From the NCBI GenBank assembly GCA_002344885.1, contig DDUQ01000081.1:2329-66328 (forward strand): a stretch of DNA of 64,000 nt, given 5' to 3'. The notes under the pieces are model-generated. The model saw only the letters and a program-made list of their open reading frames with translations, was not told the origin of the DNA and searched no databases. Source of the stretch: Comamonadaceae bacterium UBA2334. Lineage in GTDB: Bacteria > Pseudomonadota > Gammaproteobacteria > Burkholderiales > Burkholderiaceae_C. This document shows positions 18,423 to 27,297 of this stretch, piece by piece (the first letter of the stretch is position 1; each line of letters begins with the position of its first letter). The position numbers and the translations under genes are program-made.

Positions 18423-19412
18423 TTACTTGCCGGATGGTTGCCACTCGTAGATGCCACCGTCTGCCATCAGTGACATGTAGAGCTTGCCGTCCTTGATCAG
18501 ATACGAGCGAACGAAAGGCAGGTCGCGCAGCACTTTCTGGTCGTGCGAGCCGGGCGGGCACAACTTTTTGGTCGTCGCCAACGGGCCGAAGTCGAGCGAC
18601 CCCGATGCGGGGTCAGTCGATGAGGTCGCTTTCCAGAAGGCATTGCCGCGGTTGCAATCGATGCGCAGGTTGGCGCGTCCGTCAGCCGAAAAGCTGACCG
18701 TGAAGGCTTCTGGCTTGGCGATGCGGGTGGTGCGCTGTGCGTCGTCCATCGACTGGATGGCGACGAGCTCCCACGAACTGCCCATCAAGGCTGCGGGTTT
18801 GTCGGTGTGTTGCTGGCGACAACGCATCTCTGGTGCGCCATAGCCCCAGACCACCGACGCCTCCCCCTGATGTTCCCACAACGATTCGTTGCGCCCCTGG
18901 TAGCGCGTGCCACTGGCAGCAGGTTGCTGGAACATCAATGACACGCTGTCGCCACGCTCGGCGATGAGGCTGGGCGGATCGGTCTGGAAAAAATGTGCAA
19001 TGACCTCGTTGCGCGGGTTGCCATCGCACACAAACGTCGCGCTGGCGCTCACCGGGATGAGCCGGTAACGCGCCTGCAGCTCGGCAATGCGCAACCGGTA
19101 TGCGTCCGCAACGCACTGCCGCTGGTCGTCGGCTTTCCAGCAGTCGTTGCGGCCCTTCACCCAACCGCGCTGCTCGGCCTGCAGCGTGGGTGGCCGTTCG
19201 TTGGCGGCCTTGCGCCGGGCTGCGGCATAAACGACAGACAGCGTACGGTCCAGCGCACCCAGTTCGCTGTCGGCGCAAACCAGGCGTTCGATGTCGCCGC
19301 TGGCTTTCCGGCAGTCAAACGTGGGAGTTTGCGCGACGGCGAGTTCGGCCATTGACAACCCCAGCAGCCCCATGAAGGCGACTGTCATTAGCGAGAAGCG
19401 ATCGGTTTTCAT
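18423..19412 (-). CDS. LprI / MliC-like / META-domain exported protein
   Basis: A 329-residue exported protein. After a signal peptide (1 to about 28) it has an LprI-type region (FDCRKASGDIERLVCADSEL, residues about 33-105), a middle segment resembling the MliC lysozyme-inhibitor fold (about 118-200; FVCDGNPRNEVIAHFF ... EMRCRQ) and a C-terminal META/HslJ domain (about 207-325; GSSWELVAIQSMD, LRIDCNRGN). Each module occurs in envelope proteins of stress and lysozyme resistance. The middle assignment is the weakest. Downstream, the peptidase gene starts after 18 bases. Confidence 0.75.
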   Translation of the reverse strand: MKTDRFSLMTVAFMGLLGLSMAELAVAQTPTFDCRKASGDIERLVCADSELGALDRTLSVVYAAARRKAANERPPTLQAEQRGWVKGRNDCWKADDQRQCVADAYRLRIAELQARYRLIPVSASATFVCDGNPRNEVIAHFFQTDPPSLIAERGDSVSLMFQQPAASGTRYQGRNESLWEHQGEASVVWGYGAPEMRCRQQHTDKPAALMGSSWELVAIQSMDDAQRTTRIAKPEAFTVSFSADGRANLRIDCNRGNAFWKATSSTDPASGSLDFGPLATTKKLCPPGSHDQKVLRDLPFVRSYLIKDGKLYMSLMADGGIYEWQPSGK

Positions 19413-19492
19413 TCCGTGGCACCTATGCAGGTTGGTGGGCGACGATCGGTCCGCTGGTTCTGCCTTCAGACCGCCACCAGACCGCCGCTGCG

Positions 19493-20404
19493 TCAGCGGG
19501 GCCCTCTGCCACCAGTGCTCCAGAAAGCAGCCCGCTCATCCAGCCAGCCTTCTTCCCGCTGCAACGACAGCCAGGTGTTGAGCAGGTTGAGGAAATCGGC
19601 ATCGCCTTTGCGAATGGCCATCGCTGCCTGGGTGGAAGCCAGGGGCTGGCTCAAAGGCAGGCGCAACTGTCCCTGGCCGAGCTCCAGCACCAAACCAGGC
19701 GCAATGGTGGGCAGCAGGGTGGCGTGGGCCAGCCCTTTTTGCACGGCCTCCAGTGGGTTGGGGATGTCGGTCACGATCTGTGCCTTGGGGAATTGGCGCT
19801 TGGCCAATTGGGCCTGCACCGTGCCAGCATCCACCGCAATGCGCACATCGGGGCGGTTGAAATCTGCCGCGCGGCTCCACTGCGCCGTCATTTTCTGGTT
19901 GGACACCAGATGGATGCCCTCCAAAGCCGTCGGCTGGGTGAAGTTCACCACCAGCGCACGAGGCATGGTCACCCACAGACCGGCCGCAATCACGTCGAAA
20001 TGCCGCCCGATCAGGTCAGGCACCACATTGGGCCAGGAGGTGGGCACGAATTGCACGTCCACCCCCAGGTCGTTGGCCAGGCGGCGGGCCAGGTCGATGC
20101 TGTAGCCGGACAGTTCGCCCTTGTCGTCCACCATCACCATGGGCTGAACAGGCACCACGCCCACTTTCAGCACGCCGCGCTGGCGGATGGTGGCCAGCGT
20201 GTCTTCTGCTGCAGCTCGGTATACCGGTGGCAAGTCCATGGCCGCTTGCCGCGCAGGTGCGGCCCCTTCGGGATTCACAAAACCGCTGGCCCGCCCGCCC
20301 GCGGTTTGTGCGTGGGCCAAGCCTGCACAGGCAAGCGCCAGCACCGCAGCGCTCACACCGCGCCGCCAGGTCATACTTGTTCGAAGGTTTGTAAACATGT
20401 TCAT
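19493..20404 (-). CDS. Family 3 extracellular solute-binding protein
   Basis: A 303-residue periplasmic binding protein: signal peptide (to about residue 32), then LATIRQRGVLKVGVVPVQP, GELSGYSIDLARRLANDLGV and a second lobe (AVDAGTVQAQLAKRQFP), as in amino acid ABC receptors and transglycosylase regulators. No permease or ATPase gene is adjacent, so it may serve a distant transporter or act as a sensor. It starts 18 bases after the DUF3011 gene on the same strand. Confidence 0.88.
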   Translation of the reverse strand: MNMFTNLRTSMTWRRGVSAAVLALACAGLAHAQTAGGRASGFVNPEGAAPARQAAMDLPPVYRAAAEDTLATIRQRGVLKVGVVPVQPMVMVDDKGELSGYSIDLARRLANDLGVDVQFVPTSWPNVVPDLIGRHFDVIAAGLWVTMPRALVVNFTQPTALEGIHLVSNQKMTAQWSRAADFNRPDVRIAVDAGTVQAQLAKRQFPKAQIVTDIPNPLEAVQKGLAHATLLPTIAPGLVLELGQGQLRLPLSQPLASTQAAMAIRKGDADFLNLLNTWLSLQREEGWLDERAAFWSTGGRGPR

Positions 20405-20422
20405 GGTCTCGCTCCCTTGGGT

Positions 20423-21049
20423 TCAGTAGCCGCCAGCCACGCGCTGGAACAGCACGCGGTGGTTGGCATCGCGTTCGTCCACCGCCAGAAAACCGTTGCC
20501 GCTGCGCTCGATGCGGAACACATGACGGCCCGCCTCCAGCCGGTTGTCTCGAACGCTGCCGGTGAACGGGTTGTTGCCCGCCTGCCCACTGACGTTGCCA
20601 CCGGGCATGATGTTGATCTGGACGTTCGTGCGCTCGGTTTCGTCATAGCCCGTGTAATTGCCCACGGCCCATGCAGCCACCTCCTGTTGAGACTGCTGGT
20701 TTTTGTTGTTGGCCAATGCAGCGATGAGGGCAATGCCTGCAATGGCCGCTACCGCAGCCCCGGCCTTGTTGCTGCCGTGCCGGTCGCCCACACGAAATTC
20801 AGCAGAACAGCCCCGGTCCACCCAGATGCCATGGCGGTCGTAGCCCCAGGAGCGGTGTTCCCGGCATTCGAACAGCGACAGCTTTCTGTCTAGCTCCACC
20901 CGGTTGTCGGTGTCCACCGGGCAGTAGCGGTATTTCAAGCCGTAGCTTTCGCAACGAACGATCCGCTCGGCATGCGCCGCCAGTGGCGCGCCGAACATGG
21001 CCACCATCAGCGCAGTGCCAATGACTTTGTGTGGTTTGAGTTGCATCAT
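20423..21049 (-). CDS. DUF3011 family exported protein
   Basis: A 208-residue protein. The ATG at 21049 (or the next codon) follows AGGAGG by 6 bases and gives a good signal peptide (ending HAE). ERIVRCESYGLKYRYCPVD, then FECREHRSWGYDRHGIWVDRGCSAEFRV is the DUF3011 signature with paired cysteines. A short hydrophobic, Ala-rich segment (AAVAAIAGIALIAAL) and a C-terminal beta-rich domain follow. Function unknown. It is the first gene of a possible long minus-strand transcript running toward TpsB. Confidence 0.82.
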   Translation of the reverse strand: MMQLKPHKVIGTALMVAMFGAPLAAHAERIVRCESYGLKYRYCPVDTDNRVELDRKLSLFECREHRSWGYDRHGIWVDRGCSAEFRVGDRHGSNKAGAAVAAIAGIALIAALANNKNQQSQQEVAAWAVGNYTGYDETERTNVQINIMPGGNVSGQAGNNPFTGSVRDNRLEAGRHVFRIERSGNGFLAVDERDANHRVLFQRVAGGY

Positions 21050-21131
21050 CCAAGACCTCCTGTTGAATGGCATCCAGCATGCCATGGTTGGCAGTGCCAC
21101 ATGTCTGCTACCTGAAAACATCACCACCCGC

Positions 21132-21899
21132 TCAGCCCTTGATGGCGAACGCTGCACCAACCAGGCCCGCGCCAAACAGCAACCAGTCGTTGATGATGTG
21201 CGACCCGGTGGAAACCCAGATGTTTTTGGTCATGATCCACGGCAGCGTGAGCATGAGCCGTGCCGAGCCGATGACCACAATACATTGAACCCAATTCCAG
21301 TTGTACGTGGGCAGGTGAAGCATGCCGAAAATGACGGCGGTGAGCAGCCAGGCTACCACGATCGCGCCTTTGCGCCCCATGCCCACGCTGTGGGTCAACC
21401 AGGTCAGTACCGCCAGAAACGGCAGCAAGGTGATGACCTCTTCACCAAACAGCTGCGGAATGGTTTTGGCCAAAGCAACGACGCGCCCAGCCGTGTCCGC
21501 TGCGTTGAGCTGTGCCGCAAAGCTGTTGGGCGTGACCTCGGTCAGCGCGTGAACGATGGCACCAATGCCCATGCTGACGACTATGTTCAGCAACGCAAAG
21601 CCGAACATCAACCTCACTTCCCGAAAACCCACCTTGCCAAAAATGGCCGACCAATGGCTCTTTGCCACATAGGCCAACGCAAGCAGCGGGATGGCTGGCA
21701 TCAGCAACGCCGGAATGAAGGCACCGAACGCACCGCCCGGCCAGTGAATGGGCAACAACAGCATCGAGAAACCCACCACCACCATGGCCATGACAAACAG
21801 CCACTGCCGACTGGACATGACCACGGGTGCCCCGTTGTAGAACGGGAAATCGGTGCCCGGGTCTTCCAGCCGGTTGAAGCGTGAGTGAGCCATATTCAT
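21132..21899 (-). CDS. CPBP family intramembrane endopeptidase
   Basis: A 255-residue protein with about seven or eight hydrophobic helices. The paired glutamates (LFGEEVITLLPF), a later FGMLHLPTYNWN and a GSHIINDW motif are the catalytic signatures of the CPBP (Rce1-like, abortive-infection-type) family. Substrates are unknown. A possible promoter (TTTACA-16-TATCAT on the minus strand, about 21897-21925) overlaps the first ATG, so translation may begin at the third codon or later. Confidence 0.85.
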   Translation of the reverse strand: MNMAHSRFNRLEDPGTDFPFYNGAPVVMSSRQWLFVMAMVVVGFSMLLLPIHWPGGAFGAFIPALLMPAIPLLALAYVAKSHWSAIFGKVGFREVRLMFGFALLNIVVSMGIGAIVHALTEVTPNSFAAQLNAADTAGRVVALAKTIPQLFGEEVITLLPFLAVLTWLTHSVGMGRKGAIVVAWLLTAVIFGMLHLPTYNWNWVQCIVVIGSARLMLTLPWIMTKNIWVSTGSHIINDWLLFGAGLVGAAFAIKG

Positions 21900-21958
21900 G
21901 ATAGCAATAAAGTCAATGATGTAAAGCGTTAAAAGCTTTTTTCATTGATAAAATCACA

Positions 21959-22501
21959 TCAATAGCCAGATGCGGCACCCTGAATCACAGGCGTGACTTT
22001 CACAGGCAGCCACTTACCGGGGTCATAGGGCATCTGGACGCTGTACTGCTTGCCAGCGTATTCGTAGGTCACGTTGTGCCCGACTGTGCGGGTTTCGTAC
22101 CCGGTTTGGGTGGTGCAGCGCTGCACGGTTTGGGTGTTTGGTGAGCCAGGCCCTTCAATCTGGTTGCCCAGCATCGCACCCCCAATGATGCCGATGGCGG
22201 TGGCAGCCGCCCGCCCACTGCCGTGCCCGATCTGGTTGCCTATGGCGCCACCGGCCACGCCCCCCATGACGGCACCCGCACCTGACGTCTGACTTTGGGT
22301 GGTGATGACCTCATTCGTGCACACCTGGCGCGGCACGGCCACTTGCTGCAAAACGGCGACGCTGCTGATGACACGTGCCATCTCACCCTCTTGGGCGGCG
22401 CTCTGAGCCCATGTCGCACCGGTCGCAACCAGTAAAGCGATGACCGCTGAGACGTGGGCTGACCTGTAGCGTGCCAGATGTGGGATACGAACATCTGTCA
22501 T
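21959..22501 (-). CDS. Glycine-zipper 2TM domain protein
   Basis: A 180-residue exported protein: signal peptide (to about 33), then GAGAVMGGVAGGAIGNQIG and AATAIGIIGGAMLGNQI, the paired glycine-zipper helices of SlyB/Rick_17kDa-like surface proteins, then a C-terminal domain with two cysteines and YEYAGKQYSVQMPYDPGKWLPV. It is likely periplasmic or outer membrane associated and of structural role. Confidence 0.85.
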   Translation of the reverse strand: MTDVRIPHLARYRSAHVSAVIALLVATGATWAQSAAQEGEMARVISSVAVLQQVAVPRQVCTNEVITTQSQTSGAGAVMGGVAGGAIGNQIGHGSGRAAATAIGIIGGAMLGNQIEGPGSPNTQTVQRCTTQTGYETRTVGHNVTYEYAGKQYSVQMPYDPGKWLPVKVTPVIQGAASGY

Positions 22502-22610
22502 GTGACCACCCCTTCACGCCGACACTCGCAGCTCTGTGCTTTCGCACAGTTGAAGATGGGGCCAGCGGCTGCAGGAGCTGAAATCGCAATGCCAGCCATT
22601 CCCGCACCTT

Positions 22611-23642
22611 TCAACGCGCATATTCACAACGCTTGCGCTGACCTTCTGCCGGGTCGCCAAACTCGGCTGGGGTACACGCCACGCTGCCTGTAACCTGCAG
22701 GTAGTTGTACCGACCGTCTATGCCAAACCGAACACGCGTGGGGTAGGGCACCACGCAGCGGGCTTTTTCTGCGGCACAGAATGTCCAGTCCCTGCCTGCT
22801 CCGTTGGCGCGGTTGCTTCCCCAGCCGCCGCCAGATTGCCAGCCACCACCCTGATGTCCGTAAGCATTGGTGCTGAATTCGCAACGTTTACGGTTGCCGT
22901 AGTTGGGGTCACCGAACTCCTCCACGGTGCAAGCCACCTCGCCTTGCACCCGGTTTTTGTAGGCGTAACGGCCGTCAGAGCCAAACCGCACGGTGGCACC
23001 GCGTGGGACGCGGCAATAGCCTTTTTCTTCGGCACACACTTGCCAGTCGCCTCGATCGGTTGACACAGATGGCCGGTTGTAACCGCCGCCCCAATTGCTG
23101 CGCTCATGCGTTTCGCAGGTTTTCTTCACGCCAGGATTCGGATCGCCGAAGACCCTTGTGCTGCATTCGGTGCCGCCCGAAATCGTCCTCACGGCGTAGC
23201 GGCCGTTGGCACCAAACCGTACTTCGCGTGTGCCCCGAAACTCGCAGTAACTTTTTTCTCTGGCACAGAAATTCCATCCGGGTTCGTTGTGCGCATTGCC
23301 GCCCGACCAGCCACCACCATTCCACTCGCCGGGGTGCCGGTCATCAGGGCTCTGGTTGTGGCCGAACCGGTAGGCACACTGCTTGCGCTCCCCGTACGCC
23401 GGATCACCGAAGACCGAGTCGTGGCAGTAGATGGGGCCATCGACATTGCGATACGTATACCGACCGTCCGCACCAAACCGCACAGTGGAAGGGCTGCTGA
23501 CGATACAAGTCTGGCCCTCATTGCCACAAGGCAACCAACCGCCTTCTGCTTGGGCAGTTGTTGCTATCAACATTGAAGACGCCAGGGCGGCGAGGTGAAC
23601 AAACCACTGGCGTGGTGCAGAGAATGTTTCCATGTTCGGCAT
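22611..23642 (-). CDS. Exported protein with four repeats of a four-cysteine module
   Basis: A 343-residue secreted protein from ATG 23642 (ATG 23633 equally possible); signal peptide ends near TAQAE at residue 33. Four modules follow at about 36-90, 123-177, 200-255 and 286-340. Each has W-x2-C, a second Cys 7 residues later, VRFGxxGRYxY, a third Cys 27-28 residues after the second in front of a FGDPxxG motif, and a fourth Cys 16 residues later. Cysteines are 39/46/73/89, 126/133/160/176, 203/210/238/254 and 289/296/323/339. Gly/Asn/Trp-rich linkers separate modules. I recall similar single modules attached to secreted enzymes but know no function. It is divergent from the LysR gene. Confidence 0.82.
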   Translation of the reverse strand: MPNMETFSAPRQWFVHLAALASSMLIATTAQAEGGWLPCGNEGQTCIVSSPSTVRFGADGRYTYRNVDGPIYCHDSVFGDPAYGERKQCAYRFGHNQSPDDRHPGEWNGGGWSGGNAHNEPGWNFCAREKSYCEFRGTREVRFGANGRYAVRTISGGTECSTRVFGDPNPGVKKTCETHERSNWGGGYNRPSVSTDRGDWQVCAEEKGYCRVPRGATVRFGSDGRYAYKNRVQGEVACTVEEFGDPNYGNRKRCEFSTNAYGHQGGGWQSGGGWGSNRANGAGRDWTFCAAEKARCVVPYPTRVRFGIDGRYNYLQVTGSVACTPAEFGDPAEGQRKRCEYAR

Positions 23643-23835
23643 GTGATGTTGAAGGACAGGGAATTGCGATGCTTGGGGTTTGACGACCGCACTGGTGAGC
23701 GAGCGCGCATTGGGGTCACCAAAATTTCTATCCATGTGGCCCTGGCCGCTCCCAAACCAGTGGTTTGTGCACAGATTGACCGCGCTCTTATTCATCATCT
23801 TAAATCTGGCGTACTCCAGATGAATGAGGTTGAAA

Positions 23836-23851
23836 TTGAAGCGAGCTTCAA
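23836..23851 (+). promoter_or_regulatory. Palindrome TTGAAGC-GA-GCTTCAA, candidate operator
   Basis: A perfect 7-bp inverted repeat with a 2-base centre lies 32 bases before the LysR start and about 190 bases upstream of the divergent repeat-protein gene, in AT-rich DNA with an ATAATTAAG promoter-like stretch. Binding by the adjacent LysR regulator is plausible inference. Confidence 0.45.
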
Positions 23852-23882
23852 AAAATTTTTGATAATTAAGCGATTTTTTTCG

Positions 23883-24836
23883 ATGCCACCCCTGATACCC
23901 ATGAAAGCCTTTCAATCGCTTCATTTGCTGGTTCATGCCGTTGACAGCGGCAGCCTGTCCGCTGCCGCCCGGGCGCTGGACATGACCCCCGCCACAGCCA
24001 GCGCGGCGCTCAAACGGCTGGAGGAAGAACTGGGTGCTCAGTTGTTGGTGCGCTCCACGCGCAACCTCAGGCTGACCCCGCAAGGCGAATCGTTCCTGGC
24101 ACGCGTGCGACCTGCGCTGGACGAGTTGCGGCATGCCAAAGCCCAACTTTGCAGCGGAGAAGATGTCTGGCAAGGCGTGCTGCGCCTGGCTGCGCCATCT
24201 GACTTCGGACGCAACGTGTTGATACCTTGGCTGGCGGTGTTTCAGACTGAACACCCCGGTGTCGGATTGCGCCTCCACCTGTCGGACCGCATGGCCAATG
24301 TGTACACAGACCCCGTGGATGCCGCCGTGCGCTACGGTACACCTTCGGATTCCAGCCTGATCGCCCTGCCCCTGGTGCCCGACAACCGCCGGGTGCTGTG
24401 CGCTGCACCGACGTACATCGCACAACACGGCGAGCCTCAATCACCCCAAGAGCTGGCAGACCGCGATTGTCTGTGCTTCATGCTGGGAGAAGACGTGCAC
24501 GACCGCTGGCGCTTCACGCCTGCAACAGGTGAATCCGTCACGGTTCGGGTCAAGGCCACGAACGTGTCCAACGATGGCGATGCCGTGCGCCGCTGGGCTG
24601 TCCAAGGCAAGGGCATCGCCTACAAATCGCGCCTGGATGTGGCAAACGATCTGATTGCCGGGCGGCTGGTACCGCTTTGTACCCAATGGACGATGGAGCC
24701 CACGCCCTTGTACCTGGCGGTGCCCGACCGACGGCACATCACACCCAGAATGCATTTGCTGCGGGATTTTCTGGCAGCCCAAGCTCTGGCACTGGTGCAG
24801 GCCAGTTTCCAGCCTTCGCCGGCCGCTGTGGTGTGA
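23883..24836 (+). CDS. LysR family transcriptional regulator
   Basis: A 317-residue regulator (311 if started at ATG 23901). The winged helix-turn-helix spans about residues 10-65 (SGSLSAAARALDMTPATASAALKRLEEELGA as two parts: SGSLSAAARALDMTP and ATASAALKRLEEELGA), followed by the inducer-binding domain (DRMANVYTDPVDAAVRYGT, CAAPTYIAQHG). The pattern resembles CrgA/DmlR-type regulators. It is divergent from the four-module protein and 66 bases ahead of cti, either of which could be its target. Confidence 0.9.
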   Translation: MPPLIPMKAFQSLHLLVHAVDSGSLSAAARALDMTPATASAALKRLEEELGAQLLVRSTRNLRLTPQGESFLARVRPALDELRHAKAQLCSGEDVWQGVLRLAAPSDFGRNVLIPWLAVFQTEHPGVGLRLHLSDRMANVYTDPVDAAVRYGTPSDSSLIALPLVPDNRRVLCAAPTYIAQHGEPQSPQELADRDCLCFMLGEDVHDRWRFTPATGESVTVRVKATNVSNDGDAVRRWAVQGKGIAYKSRLDVANDLIAGRLVPLCTQWTMEPTPLYLAVPDRRHITPRMHLLRDFLAAQALALVQASFQPSPAAVV

Positions 24837-24902
24837 CGCGGCAACGGCATCTTGCTGCGTGTGGCTTTAGCATGCAGGGCCCAGCTTCATCACGGATGCA
24901 CC

Positions 24903-27278
24903 ATGCGCCTGCCCACCTTTGCCCTGTTGCTCGCTTTGCTGGCCGGTTGTGCCACGCTGGTGTCCGATGTGCTCGACGCCCGTTACGGCCCTGCCGAGCC
25001 CACCCGCTTTGACCGGCCGCGCAGCGCGCAGGCAGACGTGCCGAGCTACAGCCAACACATCAAACCTATTTTTGACAACCGCTGCGTTGTTTGCCACGGT
25101 TGCTACGATGCGCCTTGTCAGCTCAAACTGGGCAGCTGGGATGGCATCGCGCGTGGGCTGACCCAAGCCAATGTGTATGGTGAGCTGCGCCTGCACGCCG
25201 CACCGCTGACCCGGCTGGGCGTGGACGCACAGCAAGCGTCGCAATGGCGTGGCTTGGGCTTTGAGCCGGTGCTCAACGAGCGCAGCACAGCGCCTGGCAA
25301 CGACCTGGCCGCCAGCGTGTTGTGGCGCAGTCTGGCGTTGAAGACGGCCAACCCACTGCCCGACGCACCTCTGCTGCCCACCCCCACGTTCGACTTTTCG
25401 CTCGACCGCGCCAACAGCTGCCCCAGCCTGGCCCAGTACGACGCCTTTGCAACCCGGCATCCCCAGGCAGGCATGCCCTACGGATTACCGGGGCTCTCAG
25501 ACCGGGAGCTGAGCTTGATCAGCCGCTGGCTGCAAGCCGGGGCACCGGACGATGTGATGCCAGCCCTGCCCGCAGCGTTGACCCGCCAGGTGGCAGAGTG
25601 GGAGCAGATGCTGAATGGCCATTCGCCCAAAGCGAAGCTGGTGTCCCGCTACCTCTATGAGCATTTGTACCTGGGTAGCCTGATGTTCGAGGGCGATGCA
25701 CAGCGTCACATCTTCAAACTGGTGCGCAGCGCCACACCGCCCGGCCAACCGGTAGAAACCATTGCAACCCGTCGCCCGTTCGACGACCCCGGTATTCCCC
25801 AGCCCTTTTATCGCCTGGTGCGAGACCGGGAAACGGTGCTGGCCAAAACCCATATGCCGTATGTGCTGAGTTCTGCCCGCATGGAGCGGTGGCGTCAGTG
25901 GTTCTTCCGCGCGCCATTCCGGGTGGACCGATTGCCTGGTTACGACGCCGCCACGGCTTCCAATCCGTTCAGAACTTTTGCCGATCTGCCGCTGGACAGC
26001 CGCTACCGCTTTTTGCTGGATGACGCAGGCTATTTCGTGGGCAACTTCATCAAAGGCCCGGTGTGCAGGGGGCAAACGGCGCTGAATGTGATCAATGACC
26101 GCTTCTGGGTGTTTTTTGTGGACCCCGATGTGGGAGCCAATGATCACGCCGCCCAATTGGTTGCCAGAGAGGCGGATTTGTTACACATGCCTGCCGCCGA
26201 AGGCAGTGATGCGAGCCTGTTGGGCTGGCGCGCCATGGCTGCGGCAGAAGACAGGTTGCTGGCGGCCAAGTCCCGTCACATGACCAAGACGTTTGGCGAC
26301 AGTGGTGTCCCCATCAACCTCGACTTTGTGTGGGATGGCGACCGCCACAATCCGAACGCAGCCCTGACGATCTTCCGGCACTTTGACAGCGCCACAGTTG
26401 AGCAGGGGCTCGTGGGTGACCCGCCCAAAACGGCTTGGGTCATTGGCTATCCTTTGCTGGAGCGCATCTATTACCTGCTGGTGGCCGGTTTCGACGTGTA
26501 TGGCAACACCGCACACCAGTTGTACACGCGGCTGGCGATGGATTTTCTGCGCATGGAAGGTGAGGCCAACTTTCTCATGCTGTTGCCTCAGGCCGCGCGT
26601 CTGCCGCTGCGGGATGCCTGGTATCGGGGCAGCAGTGACGAGGTGAAGGGGCGCGTACTGGGTTGGCAGTACCGGTTCAATGCGGAAACCGGCATTGCGT
26701 ATCCGCCAGGTGCAGTACCGCAACAGCATCTGTACGGGCTTTTGCGTCAGCAACTGGGGCCCGTGTTGAACCACAGGCACGACATCAACGCGCGTACCGA
26801 GCCAGATGCCAGCGTGCGTCAGTCTTTGTTGCAGTTGTCCCGCTTGAAAGGTGCTGCCTTGCAATGGTTGCCGGAGGCAACCCTTTTGCGCATCGATGCG
26901 CAAGCGCAGCCTGATGGCGGTGCGGGTGCCCGATATGTGAGCCTGTTGCGCAACACTGGTCACCTGAATGTCAGCACTTTGTTCAGGGAAAGCGCCATGC
27001 TGGCGCCGGACGAACACACTCTTACCGTCGCCCCCGGCTTTGTGGGAGCCTACCCCAATGCGCTCTTGCATGCCACGCCGACGACGTTGCCCGCGCTGGT
27101 GCAAGCCATTGCGAACCTGAAGTCAGAAGCCGACTACCGCACGCTGGCTGACCGGTTTGCCATTCGCCGGACAAGTCCGCATTTTTGGGCTGCCAGCGAT
27201 GCACTCATGTTGGCTTATCAACGATGGGCTCCTGCCGAGGCCGGTTTGCTGGATTGGAACCGGCTGGAAAACCGTTGA
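24903..27278 (+). CDS. cti: Fatty acid cis/trans isomerase
   Basis: A 791-residue periplasmic haem protein. A lipoprotein-type signal ends at LLAGC16. The c-type haem motif CVVCH is at residues 61-65, followed by the long catalytic region typical of Cti (length in Pseudomonas about 760). Cti converts cis-unsaturated acyl chains of membrane phospholipids to trans, stiffening the membrane under solvent or heat stress. The ATG at 24903 is chosen since it begins the signal peptide; an in-frame start at 24852 adds an unsuitable leader. The LysR gene precedes it. Confidence 0.93.
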   Translation: MRLPTFALLLALLAGCATLVSDVLDARYGPAEPTRFDRPRSAQADVPSYSQHIKPIFDNRCVVCHGCYDAPCQLKLGSWDGIARGLTQANVYGELRLHAAPLTRLGVDAQQASQWRGLGFEPVLNERSTAPGNDLAASVLWRSLALKTANPLPDAPLLPTPTFDFSLDRANSCPSLAQYDAFATRHPQAGMPYGLPGLSDRELSLISRWLQAGAPDDVMPALPAALTRQVAEWEQMLNGHSPKAKLVSRYLYEHLYLGSLMFEGDAQRHIFKLVRSATPPGQPVETIATRRPFDDPGIPQPFYRLVRDRETVLAKTHMPYVLSSARMERWRQWFFRAPFRVDRLPGYDAATASNPFRTFADLPLDSRYRFLLDDAGYFVGNFIKGPVCRGQTALNVINDRFWVFFVDPDVGANDHAAQLVAREADLLHMPAAEGSDASLLGWRAMAAAEDRLLAAKSRHMTKTFGDSGVPINLDFVWDGDRHNPNAALTIFRHFDSATVEQGLVGDPPKTAWVIGYPLLERIYYLLVAGFDVYGNTAHQLYTRLAMDFLRMEGEANFLMLLPQAARLPLRDAWYRGSSDEVKGRVLGWQYRFNAETGIAYPPGAVPQQHLYGLLRQQLGPVLNHRHDINARTEPDASVRQSLLQLSRLKGAALQWLPEATLLRIDAQAQPDGGAGARYVSLLRNTGHLNVSTLFRESAMLAPDEHTLTVAPGFVGAYPNALLHATPTTLPALVQAIANLKSEADYRTLADRFAIRRTSPHFWAASDALMLAYQRWAPAEAGLLDWNRLENR

Positions 27279-27297
27279 ACCGTATAGCCAACCGGAT

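Noticed and set aside
23643..24440. Long N-terminal extension of the four-module protein
   Set aside because: It overlaps the divergent LysR gene and would place the signal peptide internally; the ATG at 23642 gives a proper secretory start.
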